Assembly (NCBI RefSeq): GCF_029094525.1
Contig: NZ_CP119107.1
Location: forward strand, 4,402,001-4,466,000
Origin: Pullulanibacillus sp. KACC 23026
GTDB taxonomy: Bacteria > Bacillota > Bacilli > Bacillales > Sporolactobacillaceae
Reading direction: 5' to 3'
DNA length: 64,000 nucleotides
Under the pieces are notes generated by a model. That model had not been told where the DNA came from. It ran no database searches and saw nothing but the letters and a program-made list of their open reading frames with translations. Positions within the stretch are counted from its first letter, which is position 1. Every line of letters begins with the position of its first letter. Position numbers and translations under genes: made by a program. Below, piece after piece: positions 19,059 through 27,323 of this stretch.

Positions 19059-19523
19059 TTAACAACCAAAACCTTGTTTAAGGAACTCTTGTTCTTTATC
19101 CATTATTTGATCAATCTTTCTTCCTGAGTTCCCTCCTTGGAAAGAGACACTCAAATAAGCTTCGGCAATTTTCTTTGCTGCCTCTTCGCCAACAACTTTA
19201 GCACCTATAGTAATGATTTGGGCATTGTTACTTAGCTGAGCACGTTCTGCAGAGTAAGTATCATGGCACTGTGCTGCTCGAATACCAGGAACCTTATTTG
19301 CAGCGATCGCCATCCCAATTCCTGTTCCACAGAATAAAATAGCTCTATCGACTGACCCTTTCATAACTTCAGTTCCTACATTAAACGCTACTCCAGGATA
19401 ATCAATAGCATCCTTTGAATAACACCCGTAATCCACAACTTCATGTCCCAAGCTCTCAATATATGATTTTACTGCTTCCTTTAAATCAAACGCATTATGA
19501 TCTGCTCCAACTCCAATTTTCAT
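19059..19523 (-). CDS. rpiB: Ribose-5-phosphate isomerase B family protein, 154 aa
   Basis: The product is an aldose-ketose isomerase of the RpiB/LacAB family. The N-terminal GADHNAFDLKE gives the conserved Asp and His. The catalytic cysteine is in ILFCGTGIGMAIAANKVPGIRAA. The length is normal. TAGGAG precedes the ATG. RpiB homologues in erythritol catabolism (EryI of Brucella and Mycobacterium) convert D-erythrulose 4-phosphate to D-erythrose 4-phosphate. With the DhaK/DhaL pair nearby, a C4-phosphate substrate is as plausible as ribose 5-phosphate. It has its own control region, containing AACGAAA boxes. Confidence 0.9.
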   Translation of the reverse strand: MKIGVGADHNAFDLKEAVKSYIESLGHEVVDYGCYSKDAIDYPGVAFNVGTEVMKGSVDRAILFCGTGIGMAIAANKVPGIRAAQCHDTYSAERAQLSNNAQIITIGAKVVGEEAAKKIAEAYLSVSFQGGNSGRKIDQIMDKEQEFLKQGFGC

Positions 19524-19566
19524 AATTTCACTCCTATCGTCAATTTATAATCATATTATTTCACTT

Positions 19567-19614
19567 GTTTTCGTTTATGTCAACGAAATTCTTCAAAAAC
19601 GAAAATAAACGAAA
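19567..19614 (-). promoter_or_regulatory. Putative DeoR operator boxes upstream of rpiB
   Basis: Within 50 bases lie TTTTCGTTTATG, CAACGAAA, AAACGAAAA and AAACGAAAA. The TTTCGTT/AACGAAA half-sites also occur before the TIM-barrel gene and before the dehydrogenase gene in this cluster. Arrays of such half-sites are typical DeoR-family operators. Which of the two DeoR proteins binds here is not determinable. Confidence 0.55.
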
Positions 19615-19811
19615 ATTACCAAAAACGCACCAGGTCGTTTTTTCAAAAAAAGTCGTTATCTTATCAACTCTTTAATGAGGACGATAAAAATTTTGGATTA
19701 TAAATAACAAAAGCGGTTCTATATTTTTATAAAATATATTTCCTTTATCCATTCATAATCATCTGCCTGACTCTCGTATTTTGAAAAAAAAGGAGCGGAT
19801 TTTCTTATAGA

Positions 19812-19848
19812 AAAAGACAGGTCCCTTAGTAATCAGTTCCTGCCTTTT
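19812..19848 (-). terminator. Terminator after the MFS transporter gene
   Basis: AAAAGACAGG pairs with CCTGCCTTTT. It lies 34 bases beyond the MFS stop codon and separates the kinase-transporter unit from rpiB. Confidence 0.65.
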
Positions 19849-19882
19849 CCCTATTAACCTAACGTTTTTAGACAATTCTAGT

Positions 19883-21160
19883 TTAAGCAGCTTTCTTACT
19901 TTCTGCTTTTCCGGATGTTACTTTTGGAAGCGTCATAGTCAGAATGAACCCTATTGCTAATGAGATAACTAAACTGTAAATACCTGCATTTTGGTTCACT
20001 ACGGTTGTCAACCAACCAACGAGGTATGGTCCTAAGAAACCACCTAAGTTTCCAATACCATTGATTGCACCACGTGCCCCGCCTGCCACTTCATTTTTAA
20101 AAAGAAGTGGCGGCATGGTCCAGAAAATACTACTTGCAGATTGAACGAATACACCACAACCAACCAAGAAGGCAAACGCTACCCAAACCTGATGGTGGAA
20201 GACGACTGCAAGAATTAAACAAATGGCAAATCCCGCCATTGGAAGTGCAGTATATAGCTTACGGTTACCCGTCTTGTCTGAAAACTTAGCGAAGAAATAC
20301 AGACCAAAGATAGCACCAATATAAGGTAAAGCACTTAAAAGTCCAACGCCAGTCATCCCAGAATTTGTCAATCCTTTAATGATTGTAGGAAGCCATAAAG
20401 AGAACCCATAAATACCTGTTTGATAGAAGAAATAAATAAGAATTAACTTCCACATATTCACATTCGCAAAAATATCTTTAAACGAAGCTTTTGCCCCTCC
20501 GCTGGCACTTAATTCTTCTTGTTCTTCACGGAGTTTGTTGACAAGATAATCGCGTTCTTCTTTAGAAATCCATTTTGCATCCTCAGGACGATTGCTGATA
20601 AGTGGCAACCAAACCAAAATAAGGGCTAAAGAGATAATTCCTTCAATAATGAAAACATCTCTCCATGATGAGAAGCTTAATATCCATCCAGATAGAGGGC
20701 CTGTAATAATTGAAGCAATTGCAAGGTTCATTAAAAAGAAAGCATTCGCACGTCCAAGTTCTTCGCGCGGAAACCAGTTAGCAAGAATAACTAAAACCGC
20801 TGGCCACACGCCACCTTCTGCGACTCCCAAAAGGAAACGTACAACTAATAATTGAGTTGGATTTTGAACGAAACCAGAAATAATAGCTAAAACGCCCCAA
20901 ACAATAATTGTACATGCTATAAATAGCTTGGCGTTCCCTTTTGATGCAATGAGTCCGCCTGGTACTTGAAGAAACAAATAACCTACAAAGAAAATACCAG
21001 CTGCTAATCCACCGAATGTGGCGGTCATATGAAGCTCTTTATCCATTCCACCTGCAAGAGCAAATGAAATATTAGAGCGATCCATAAATGCTACTATATA
21101 GACTAAAATTGCTGGTGGGATGATGTGCAGCCAACGGCCTTTAGGAATTGCTTTATTCAT
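19883..21160 (-). CDS. MFS transporter, anion:cation symporter (ACS) family, 425 aa
   Basis: There are twelve predicted transmembrane helices. Family signatures include FMDRSNISFAL in helix 1, the loop 2-3 region GGLIASKGNAKLF, and LGVAEGGVWPAVLVILANWFPREELGRANAFF in helices 4-5. The last is characteristic of ACS-family carriers for sugar acids and related organic anions (GudP, ExuT, hexuronate/galactonate types). AAAGGAG precedes the ATG. It follows dhaL by about 250 bases without a clear terminator and probably imports the substrate of this cluster. An acid such as a tetronate or aldonate fits the family better than a neutral polyol. Confidence 0.88.
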   Translation of the reverse strand: MNKAIPKGRWLHIIPPAILVYIVAFMDRSNISFALAGGMDKELHMTATFGGLAAGIFFVGYLFLQVPGGLIASKGNAKLFIACTIIVWGVLAIISGFVQNPTQLLVVRFLLGVAEGGVWPAVLVILANWFPREELGRANAFFLMNLAIASIITGPLSGWILSFSSWRDVFIIEGIISLALILVWLPLISNRPEDAKWISKEERDYLVNKLREEQEELSASGGAKASFKDIFANVNMWKLILIYFFYQTGIYGFSLWLPTIIKGLTNSGMTGVGLLSALPYIGAIFGLYFFAKFSDKTGNRKLYTALPMAGFAICLILAVVFHHQVWVAFAFLVGCGVFVQSASSIFWTMPPLLFKNEVAGGARGAINGIGNLGGFLGPYLVGWLTTVVNQNAGIYSLVISLAIGFILTMTLPKVTSGKAESKKAA

Positions 21161-21413
21161 GTCAATTTCTCCTTTGTTGTCCTATACAAACTAACTATTA
21201 TAAATAACTTCTTATAGCCCATATGAGAATGCGCTTTCACAACGAAGTTAGTTCAACAATCAAATTTTGCTTACACTTGCCTCTTGAATCGAATTGTTTA
21301 TCTCCCTATTCTCTTAAGCATATTTATATTAAGAGAATAGGGATTTTCAAAAAAGGTATCCGTTAAAATTCGATCAATAATGGGTTTAAAAAAATTTTAA
21401 CTTTATATACCAC

Positions 21414-22061
21414 TTATGATTGGTGTTGTTTTACACACGTATGGAAAGTATCTAAAAGTAAATAAGCGGACGTTGCACCTGGATCTTGTGCCCCTTTTGA
21501 TCGTTCCCCTAAACGGCTCGACCGGCCAAGTTTTGAAACCATATCGATTGTCGATTTCATTCCCTCTTCTCCGGCTTCAACCGCTTTCTCAAATGAAGTC
21601 ACAAAATCTTGAGTTTCGGCAAAATTGGCTTCAAGTGCCAGTAACGCGGGTTCTAATGTATCAATCATTGTTTTATCGCCCACTTTAGACTGACCGCGTT
21701 CTTTCACGCCATTAATAAAGGCAATCCAGAAATTGGTGAGATCTTCATCAGTCAACTCAGATTTCTGAGCCACTGCTTTTGATCCTCTTAGGAATCCGGT
21801 TGCATATAAAGGTCCTACTGAGGAACCAACCGCATTCAAAAATGTCATAGCGATAGTAGAACTAATCTTCCCACAATCTGTTTCATCCGCTAGCTCGTTA
21901 TTTAACTTCTCATTAACAGCCTGCCAACCAATTGACATGGTGACGCCATGATCTCCATCACCTAATTTCCGATCAAGTTCACAGAGATAATCTTTTTCAT
22001 TTTCAATGACTTCAACAAATTGTTGAAAAGAAGCTTTAAATTCATTTGCCGTTAGTTTCAT
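21414..22061 (-). CDS. dhaL: Dihydroxyacetone-kinase-type subunit DhaL, 215 aa
   Basis: This is the ADP/ATP-binding subunit of a two-part kinase. The helical-barrel nucleotide site is intact: LDRKLGDGDHGVTMSIGW (the Asp residues bind Mg2+), then TFLNAVGSSVGPLYATGF, then GARSRGAQDPGATSAY-like residues (GERSKGAQDPGATS). I chose the ATG at 22061 with AAGGAG upstream; a GTG at 22070 overlaps that site. The gene follows dhaK by 12 bases. No PTS-type DhaM is present, so ATP is the likely donor. Related kinases phosphorylate L- or D-erythrulose in C4-polyol pathways. Confidence 0.92.
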   Translation of the reverse strand: MKLTANEFKASFQQFVEVIENEKDYLCELDRKLGDGDHGVTMSIGWQAVNEKLNNELADETDCGKISSTIAMTFLNAVGSSVGPLYATGFLRGSKAVAQKSELTDEDLTNFWIAFINGVKERGQSKVGDKTMIDTLEPALLALEANFAETQDFVTSFEKAVEAGEEGMKSTIDMVSKLGRSSRLGERSKGAQDPGATSAYLLLDTFHTCVKQHQS

Positions 22062-22073
22062 ATAATTCACTCC

Positions 22074-23075
22074 TTACTTTTGAACAAACATCGGACAATC
22101 AACTGGATGGTCAATCATCTTTTTAAGTTCATCATCTAACTTTGTAATGGTTATTGAACAGCCACCCATTTCAAGGGATGTGATATAGTTCCCAACATAG
22201 GAGCGATAAATAGTAATCCCTTTCTCCTTAAGAACCTGTTCAACTCTTCTAAACATGATATAGAGTTCCATATGCGGTGTAGATCCAAGACCGTTCACTA
22301 AAACCGCAACTTCTGATCCCTCTTCTACCGGCATATCTTCAAAAATGGTATTCAATAGTTCATCCGCAACTTGATCAGCTGGAGCTACCTTTGCTTTACG
22401 AACACCTGGTTCACCATGGTGCCCTAAGCCAATTTCCATTTCATCGTCGCCAATTTCAAAACTTGCTTCACCGGTCTGTGGTAATGAACAAGGTGTTAAA
22501 CCAACACCCATTGAACGTGTCACTTCATTGGTTTTTCGTGCAACTCTTGCTACATCTTCTAGATTGTAGCCTTGGTCAGCTGCCGCACCCGCCATTTTGT
22601 ATACAAATAACTCACCAGCAATACCGCGACGTTTTTGTTTTTCTTCTTTTGGAGCTGAAGCAACATCATCTGTTGTTAAAGCCATTTCAACACGAATGCC
22701 TTCCATCTCAGCTAATTCAGCAGCCATTCCAAAATTCATGACATCCCCAGCATAATTTCCGTAAAGGTACACAACACCGGCACCTTTGTCGATCGCTTTT
22801 GTCACCTCTAAAATCGGAGCGGGCGGTGGAGAAGCAAAGATATTACCAACGGCAACACCATCTGCCATTCCGTCCCCAACATATCCCATAAACGCAGGTT
22901 CATGTCCTGAACCACCGCCTATAAGGACGCCAACTTTGCCTTCAACTGTTTTTCGAGCAGTTACCAAGGCACGATCATTCTCAGGTAATCGGCGAATGTA
23001 CGTTGGATGAGCTTTAACATAGCCATCAAGCATTTCTTCTACAACATATTTAGGATCATTTATTAGCTTTTTCAC
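22074..23075 (-). CDS. dhaK: Dihydroxyacetone-kinase-type subunit DhaK, 333 aa
   Basis: This is the ketose-binding subunit, which binds its substrate covalently through a histidine. The expected features are present: GGGSGHEPAFMGYVGDGMAD near residues 55-75, YGNYAGDVMNF, and the substrate-binding His in EIGLGHHGEPGVRK. Translation begins at GTG with AAGGAG upstream. The length is normal for a separate DhaK. The family includes dihydroxyacetone kinases and the erythrulose kinases of tetritol catabolism. The adjacent TIM-barrel isomerase and RpiB point to the latter, but sequence alone cannot decide. Confidence 0.92.
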   Translation of the reverse strand: MKKLINDPKYVVEEMLDGYVKAHPTYIRRLPENDRALVTARKTVEGKVGVLIGGGSGHEPAFMGYVGDGMADGVAVGNIFASPPPAPILEVTKAIDKGAGVVYLYGNYAGDVMNFGMAAELAEMEGIRVEMALTTDDVASAPKEEKQKRRGIAGELFVYKMAGAAADQGYNLEDVARVARKTNEVTRSMGVGLTPCSLPQTGEASFEIGDDEMEIGLGHHGEPGVRKAKVAPADQVADELLNTIFEDMPVEEGSEVAVLVNGLGSTPHMELYIMFRRVEQVLKEKGITIYRSYVGNYITSLEMGGCSITITKLDDELKKMIDHPVDCPMFVQK

Positions 23076-23142
23076 TATTTGTGCTCCTTATCTTATAAGA
23101 TTTTTCAATCAACTTTCTATCTGCGTTCTTGCATTCCTCAGT

Positions 23143-23964
23143 TTATTTAGAAGTGAGTAGTGGATATAAGTTTTTCTCTACATACTTTCCAATTTCAGCA
23201 ATGGTTTCAGTGGTTTGAAGCTGTGCTTCTGGCGTTTCTTCTTCAACCATAATCCAACCATCGTAGCCGCCGTCAACAAGAACCTGAACACATCCAGCAA
23301 AATCAATGTCACCTTCGCCCATCTTCTTCCACTCACAAGCTTTAGATGCATCTTTGAAATGGACGTGTTTAATAAGAGGTAAGTACTCTTTGAAAATTTT
23401 AACTGGATCCATACCGCCAAAGATAATATGACCAACATCCGGGGTATATCCCATATATCTTGGATCTAAGCCTTCGAGAAGGATTTTGTAATCCTCTTCA
23501 AATCTCCAATAGGATGTTTTATAAGAAATAGGATGCATGGAAGCCGTAATCCCATTTTCATATGCACGCTTACCAAGTTCGTTAGCACCCTTTATAATTT
23601 CTTTTTGTCTTTGTAATAAATTATCACGATTTGGTCCAACCCTTGATGGCACATTTAATTTAGCACCTGGGAACTGTTTCAAATAATTCAAATAATAATC
23701 TGTATTTTCTCTTTCAGTTGGCGATTCTTTCCCCCCTATAAAAGCAGTCGGCAAGGTTAATGCCGCCAATTCGAGTCCTCTTTTATCCAATTCCTCTTTA
23801 AGACGCTGAGGATCACTTTTATATCTTCCCAGTAAAGCCACTTGCATGTCCAAGCCTTTAAATCCACCATTTTTAATATCATCCATTATTTTATCTAACA
23901 TATCTGCCTCGATATCATAATCAAGCATCCATGTTGAACCTTGACAACCAAATTTAATAGCCAT
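23143..23964 (-). CDS. Sugar-phosphate isomerase/epimerase, xylose-isomerase-like TIM barrel, 273 aa
   Basis: The fold is recognised from FGCQGSTWMLDY at the start and from metal-ligand regions MHPISYK, YTPDVGHIIFGGMDP, HVHFKDASKACEWKKMGEGDIDF and WIMVEEE. These supply the usual Glu/Asp/His divalent-metal site. Relatives include IolE, hydroxypyruvate isomerase, 2-oxo-tetronate isomerase (OtnI) and L-erythrulose-1-phosphate isomerase. AAGGAGG precedes the ATG. It is the first gene of the dhaK-dhaL-transporter unit and faces a divergent DeoR gene. A C4-phosphate or tetronate isomerisation is the best guess from the neighbours. Confidence 0.82.
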   Translation of the reverse strand: MAIKFGCQGSTWMLDYDIEADMLDKIMDDIKNGGFKGLDMQVALLGRYKSDPQRLKEELDKRGLELAALTLPTAFIGGKESPTERENTDYYLNYLKQFPGAKLNVPSRVGPNRDNLLQRQKEIIKGANELGKRAYENGITASMHPISYKTSYWRFEEDYKILLEGLDPRYMGYTPDVGHIIFGGMDPVKIFKEYLPLIKHVHFKDASKACEWKKMGEGDIDFAGCVQVLVDGGYDGWIMVEEETPEAQLQTTETIAEIGKYVEKNLYPLLTSK

Positions 23965-24104
23965 GAAGTCTGCCTCCTTATGTCATCTTCCTGATCAGTT
24001 AGAATTTCATTTACTGTTCAACGAATCTACAAAACTTGTTAAAACCACTTTTTCCTTGAGTACGCTTTCAATTTTATTTATATATTATCATTTTGTCAAT
24101 AATA

Positions 24105-24138
24105 TTTTCGTTTATTTTTTTTTCGAATAAAAACGAAA
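24105..24138. promoter_or_regulatory. Putative DeoR operator in the divergent intergenic region
   Basis: TTTTCGTTTA and AAAACGAAA form an inverted pair separated by a T-rich spacer containing a further TTCGAA. They lie between the divergent TIM-barrel and DeoR genes and match the boxes before rpiB and the dehydrogenase gene. This suggests autoregulation and control of the kinase unit. Confidence 0.55.
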
Positions 24139-24242
24139 GGTTATTTAACTGTTTGTTTTTAAAACGGCAGTGAGATTGATCGTTATTATTGCTATTAAAC
24201 TCTAAATACAATAGAATTGAAAATGAAAGGATAGGGAATAAA

Positions 24243-25016
24243 ATGAAAATGTTTGTGATGGAAAGAAGAAAAAAGATACTTGAACTTCTAGAAGCAAGAA
24301 AGCGCTTAACCGTAAATGAACTAGCTGACAGCCTTGTCGTCTCAGAAGCAACGTTGCGTTCAGACCTTAATAATATGGAAAAAGAAGGCCTTCTAACCCG
24401 AACCCATGGAGGTGCCATTCTTAATGAGAATACAAATAGCGAAACAAGTTTCTCCGCTCGGCAAAAGAGAAATCAAAAGGAAAAAGTATTAATTGCAAAA
24501 GAGGCCGTTCAATTTATTAAAGAAAAACAATGCATATTACTTGATGCAAGCTCCACCGCTCTAGAGCTTGCCCACCTGTTAAAACAATTGTCCATACGAA
24601 TAACCATTGTGACTAGCAGTGCGGCTATTGCTTTGGAATTAAATGAGAGTCCAGAAATAACCGTGATTCTTATAGGTGGAATGATGACAAAGGGTGCTTC
24701 TTCTGTTGAAGGGACACTGGGATTGAACTTAGTTGATCAATTTAATATTGATATTATGTTTACATCAGCTAATGGATTTACCCCTGAAGCTGGGCTAACC
24801 GATTTTAACTTATATGAAGTTCAATTGAAAAGTGGGTTAGTAAACAAAGCTCATATGGTTATTGCCTTACTCGATCACACAAAGATTGGGTCTAATTCAA
24901 GTGCTGTTTTTGCGGAGACAAACCAAATTGATATCATCATTACTGATAGAGAAATAGATAATAAGATGGCAACCCATCCTTTAATGGAAACTGTAAAAAT
25001 TATTGTGGCTAAATAA
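24243..25016 (+). CDS. DeoR-family transcriptional repressor (2), 257 aa
   Basis: The winged helix is at residues ~5-60 (MERRKKILELLEARKRLTV, then LVVSEATLRSDLNNMEKEG) with the signature RTHGGA. The effector domain follows, with LLDASSTALELAHLL and IMFTSANGF. It is a close paralogue of the DeoR protein at 16.8-17.5 kb. I chose the ATG at 24243 with an AAAGGATAGGGA site; the frame is open upstream but has no better site. It is divergent from the TIM-barrel/kinase unit and likely represses it until a phosphorylated intermediate binds. Confidence 0.9.
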   Translation: MKMFVMERRKKILELLEARKRLTVNELADSLVVSEATLRSDLNNMEKEGLLTRTHGGAILNENTNSETSFSARQKRNQKEKVLIAKEAVQFIKEKQCILLDASSTALELAHLLKQLSIRITIVTSSAAIALELNESPEITVILIGGMMTKGASSVEGTLGLNLVDQFNIDIMFTSANGFTPEAGLTDFNLYEVQLKSGLVNKAHMVIALLDHTKIGSNSSAVFAETNQIDIIITDREIDNKMATHPLMETVKIIVAK

Positions 25017-25048
25017 ATCCACAAGATAGCACTCTCTTAATTTATAAG

Positions 25049-25071
25049 TAAAAGCACCTCTTCTGCTTTTA
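25049..25071 (+). terminator. Short hairpin after the second DeoR gene
   Basis: TAAAAGCA and TGCTTTTA pair perfectly around 7 bases, 32 bases after the stop codon. It is A/T-rich and probably a weak terminator. Confidence 0.45.
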
Positions 25072-25128
25072 GATATTTATAATATTTATAATCAAATTTA
25101 ATCGTTTTATGCATTTATCTTTCGGAAA

Positions 25129-25159
25129 TTTACGTTTTCTGTTAAAACGAAATAAAACG
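25129..25159 (+). promoter_or_regulatory. Putative DeoR operator upstream of the dehydrogenase gene
   Basis: CGTTTTCTGTTAAAACG is an exact inverted repeat (CGTTTT / AAAACG) followed by AAATAAAACG. It resembles the CGTTT/AAACG boxes elsewhere in the cluster and lies about 80 bases before the start codon. Confidence 0.5.
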
Positions 25160-25228
25160 CTATATACATTTTTATAATCTGGAGTTAAAATAAAAGTGTA
25201 CAATATTTGTTAATTGGAGGTTTTTAAA

Positions 25229-26128
25229 ATGAAAGTTGGTTTTATCGGACTAGGTATAATGGGTAAGCCAATGGCTAGCCATCTAATTAAAAATGGATTC
25301 GAAACATATCTATTGGATTTAAATAAAACTGCGGTAAATGAATTAGCCGCTCAAGGCGGATATGCTTGCAATTCAAATAAAGAAATTGCTGAGAAATCTG
25401 ATGTCATTATTACCATGCTTCCTGCTGCAAAACATGTTTCTCAAGTTCTTTTTGGTGAAGATGGTATCGCTGCCAATGCTAAATCTAATACAATTGTGAT
25501 TGACATGAGTTCCATTTCCTCTGCGGATGCCCAATCTTTTTCAGACCAGCTCAAGGAAAAGGATATCTTTTTTCTAGATGCACCTGTTAGCGGTGGGGAG
25601 CCAATGGCAATTAGTGGTAAACTATCGATTATGGTTGGTGGAGAAGTAGAAGCCTTTAATACAGTTTTACCAGTATTCCAAGCAATGGGTGAAAATATCG
25701 TCCATGTCGGTAACAGTGGCGCTGGACAAGTTGCTAAACTAGCCAATCAAATTATTGTCAGCATTAATCTTGCTGCCGTATCTGAAGCGGCTGTCTTTGC
25801 AAGTAAAGCTGGGATTGATTTGAATAAATTATATGAAGCCATTCGCGGTGGATTAGCCGGCAGTGCTGTCTTAGATGCTAAAATGCCCAAAATCATTGAA
25901 AGAGATTTTGAACCTGGCGGACGCATTGAAATTAACTTCAAAGATTTGGGCAATGTGCAATCAACAGCCAATGCACTTGGAGTTCCACTTCCTGTCACCA
26001 ATCTTGTTAAAGAAATTTTCAGTTCTGAAATTGCAAACGGTCATGCAACAAAGGACCATTCTTTTATTATTGATTTCTTTGAAAGAATGGCAAATCATCA
26101 AACACCTAAAGGCGGTAAACTTCAATAA
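25229..26128 (+). CDS. Beta-hydroxyacid dehydrogenase, tartronate-semialdehyde reductase type, 299 aa
   Basis: The product is an NAD(P)-dependent enzyme of the 3-hydroxyisobutyrate/GarR/GlxR family. The Rossmann motif is GFIGLGIMGKPMA at residues 4-16. The substrate loop is DAPVSGGEPMA near residue 120. The catalytic lysine is in GAGQVAKLANQ near 170. Members reduce tartronate semialdehyde to D-glycerate or oxidise tetronates (LtnD type). I chose the ATG at 25229 because GGAGG lies 8 bases upstream; the TTG at 25214 is inside that site. It shares the CGTTT/AAACG boxes, so I place it in the same regulon as the kinase unit. Confidence 0.88.
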   Translation: MKVGFIGLGIMGKPMASHLIKNGFETYLLDLNKTAVNELAAQGGYACNSNKEIAEKSDVIITMLPAAKHVSQVLFGEDGIAANAKSNTIVIDMSSISSADAQSFSDQLKEKDIFFLDAPVSGGEPMAISGKLSIMVGGEVEAFNTVLPVFQAMGENIVHVGNSGAGQVAKLANQIIVSINLAAVSEAAVFASKAGIDLNKLYEAIRGGLAGSAVLDAKMPKIIERDFEPGGRIEINFKDLGNVQSTANALGVPLPVTNLVKEIFSSEIANGHATKDHSFIIDFFERMANHQTPKGGKLQ

Positions 26129-26225
26129 GCGTTCCTCCCACTGATTCCAAAAATTTCAAATGAATTTCAGAATCTCCATATTTTCTTTTTAAGTAATTGC
26201 TTAATCAAAAGCTATAGCCTAAACT

Positions 26226-26262
26226 AAAAAGGTGAGGAAGCCCATTTTCCTCACCTTTTTTT
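26226..26262 (+). terminator. Strong terminator after the dehydrogenase gene
   Basis: AAAAAGGTGAGGAA and TTTTCCTCACCTTTTTTT form a long stem with a 5-base loop. It should end transcription from the plus-strand dehydrogenase gene. Confidence 0.85.
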
Positions 26263-26347
26263 GTCTGCATTATACTTTTAAGTTTATGTTGGTTTTAGGC
26301 ATATAATCCGATTGATAACAAATTGCACTAAACAGAAAGGAACGGCT

Positions 26348-27238
26348 ATGAATAATATATTATCTCAACTCGTTTTATTATTTGGTTTAATGGCAATAGG
26401 ATTTATTTGTAAAAAAGGCAAGGTCTTAGATGGAAACAGCGACAAAAATATATCGAAATTCCTTGTAAATGTAACGATTCCTGCGACCATTATCAGTTCC
26501 TCTATTGGCCAATCCATCGAAAATCGAATGCAGGTCATGGTTGTCTTATTATTAGCGGCCGCCGTCTTTATCATAACACCGCTTTTCAGCCATTTCTTTG
26601 TTCATAGATTAAAGCTGGATAACACCTATAAATTAATGCTGAACTACAGTAATCTTGGATTTATGGGCATTCCGATCGTATCAAGTATTTATGGGAATAA
26701 GGCTGTTTTTGATGTTTCGATTTTCATGATGGTTTTTAATATCAGTTTGTTTTCCTACGGGGTTTCGGTGCTGCAAGAGCATAAGCAAAGCTGGGACTTC
26801 AAAAAGATGATTAATCCAGGGATTCTGTCAGCTTTTTGTGCGATTGGCATTTTCATGTTTGACCTGCCAATTGCGTCTCCCATTGCGAATTTGATTTCCT
26901 CTGTTGGAAGCATTACGACCCCTCTTGCCATGATCATTATCGGCTCAACAATTGGAACGGTAAATTTGAAGGATGTTTTCCAAGATAAAACCATCTACCT
27001 CTACACTCTCTTAAAACTTGTGGTTTATCCAGCCGTGTTATGGGTCATTCTTCATTTCTTTATCCACAATTCTATGATCCTTGGAATAACGGTGATCTTA
27101 TCCAGCTTGCCTACTGCTGGTAATGTCTCTATGCTTTGTTTGGAGTATAACGGGAATATCCAATTGGTTACAAAAGGGACTTTTATGACGACTCTATGCT
27201 CCATTTTCACGATCCCTATTCTTATGTATCTTTTTTAA
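26348..27238 (+). CDS. AEC-family (auxin-efflux-carrier-type) transporter, 296 aa
   Basis: There are ten predicted membrane helices in two halves, with the conserved N-terminal LFGLMAIGFICKKGKVLDGN and NYSNLGFMGIPI, and LPTAGNVSMLCLEYNGN near the C-terminus. Bacterial members carry dicarboxylates such as malate or malonate. I chose the ATG at 26348, preceded by AAAGGA. It lies just after the sugar-acid cluster but behind its own terminator, so a link to that pathway is only possible. It converges with the cell-wall hydrolase gene. Confidence 0.82.
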   Translation: MNNILSQLVLLFGLMAIGFICKKGKVLDGNSDKNISKFLVNVTIPATIISSSIGQSIENRMQVMVVLLLAAAVFIITPLFSHFFVHRLKLDNTYKLMLNYSNLGFMGIPIVSSIYGNKAVFDVSIFMMVFNISLFSYGVSVLQEHKQSWDFKKMINPGILSAFCAIGIFMFDLPIASPIANLISSVGSITTPLAMIIIGSTIGTVNLKDVFQDKTIYLYTLLKLVVYPAVLWVILHFFIHNSMILGITVILSSLPTAGNVSMLCLEYNGNIQLVTKGTFMTTLCSIFTIPILMYLF

Positions 27239-27241
27239 TAA

Positions 27242-27285
27242 GGAATCCTCGTGACACCAAGACCCATTAGGCGTAACGAGGATTC
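27242..27285. terminator. Hairpin between convergent genes
   Basis: GAATCCTCGTGACACC pairs with GGCGTAACGAGGATTC with two mismatches. It lies between the AEC transporter and the LysM hydrolase stop codons. T-runs are weak on both sides. Confidence 0.55.
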
Positions 27286-27323
27286 ACTATCTATCCGCCT
27301 CTAAATGGGCGATTTGAGCAATC

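Noticed and set aside
24074-24418. 114-codon minus-strand frame opposite the second DeoR gene
   Set aside because: It is antisense to the conserved winged-helix coding region and its control region, with no start signal.
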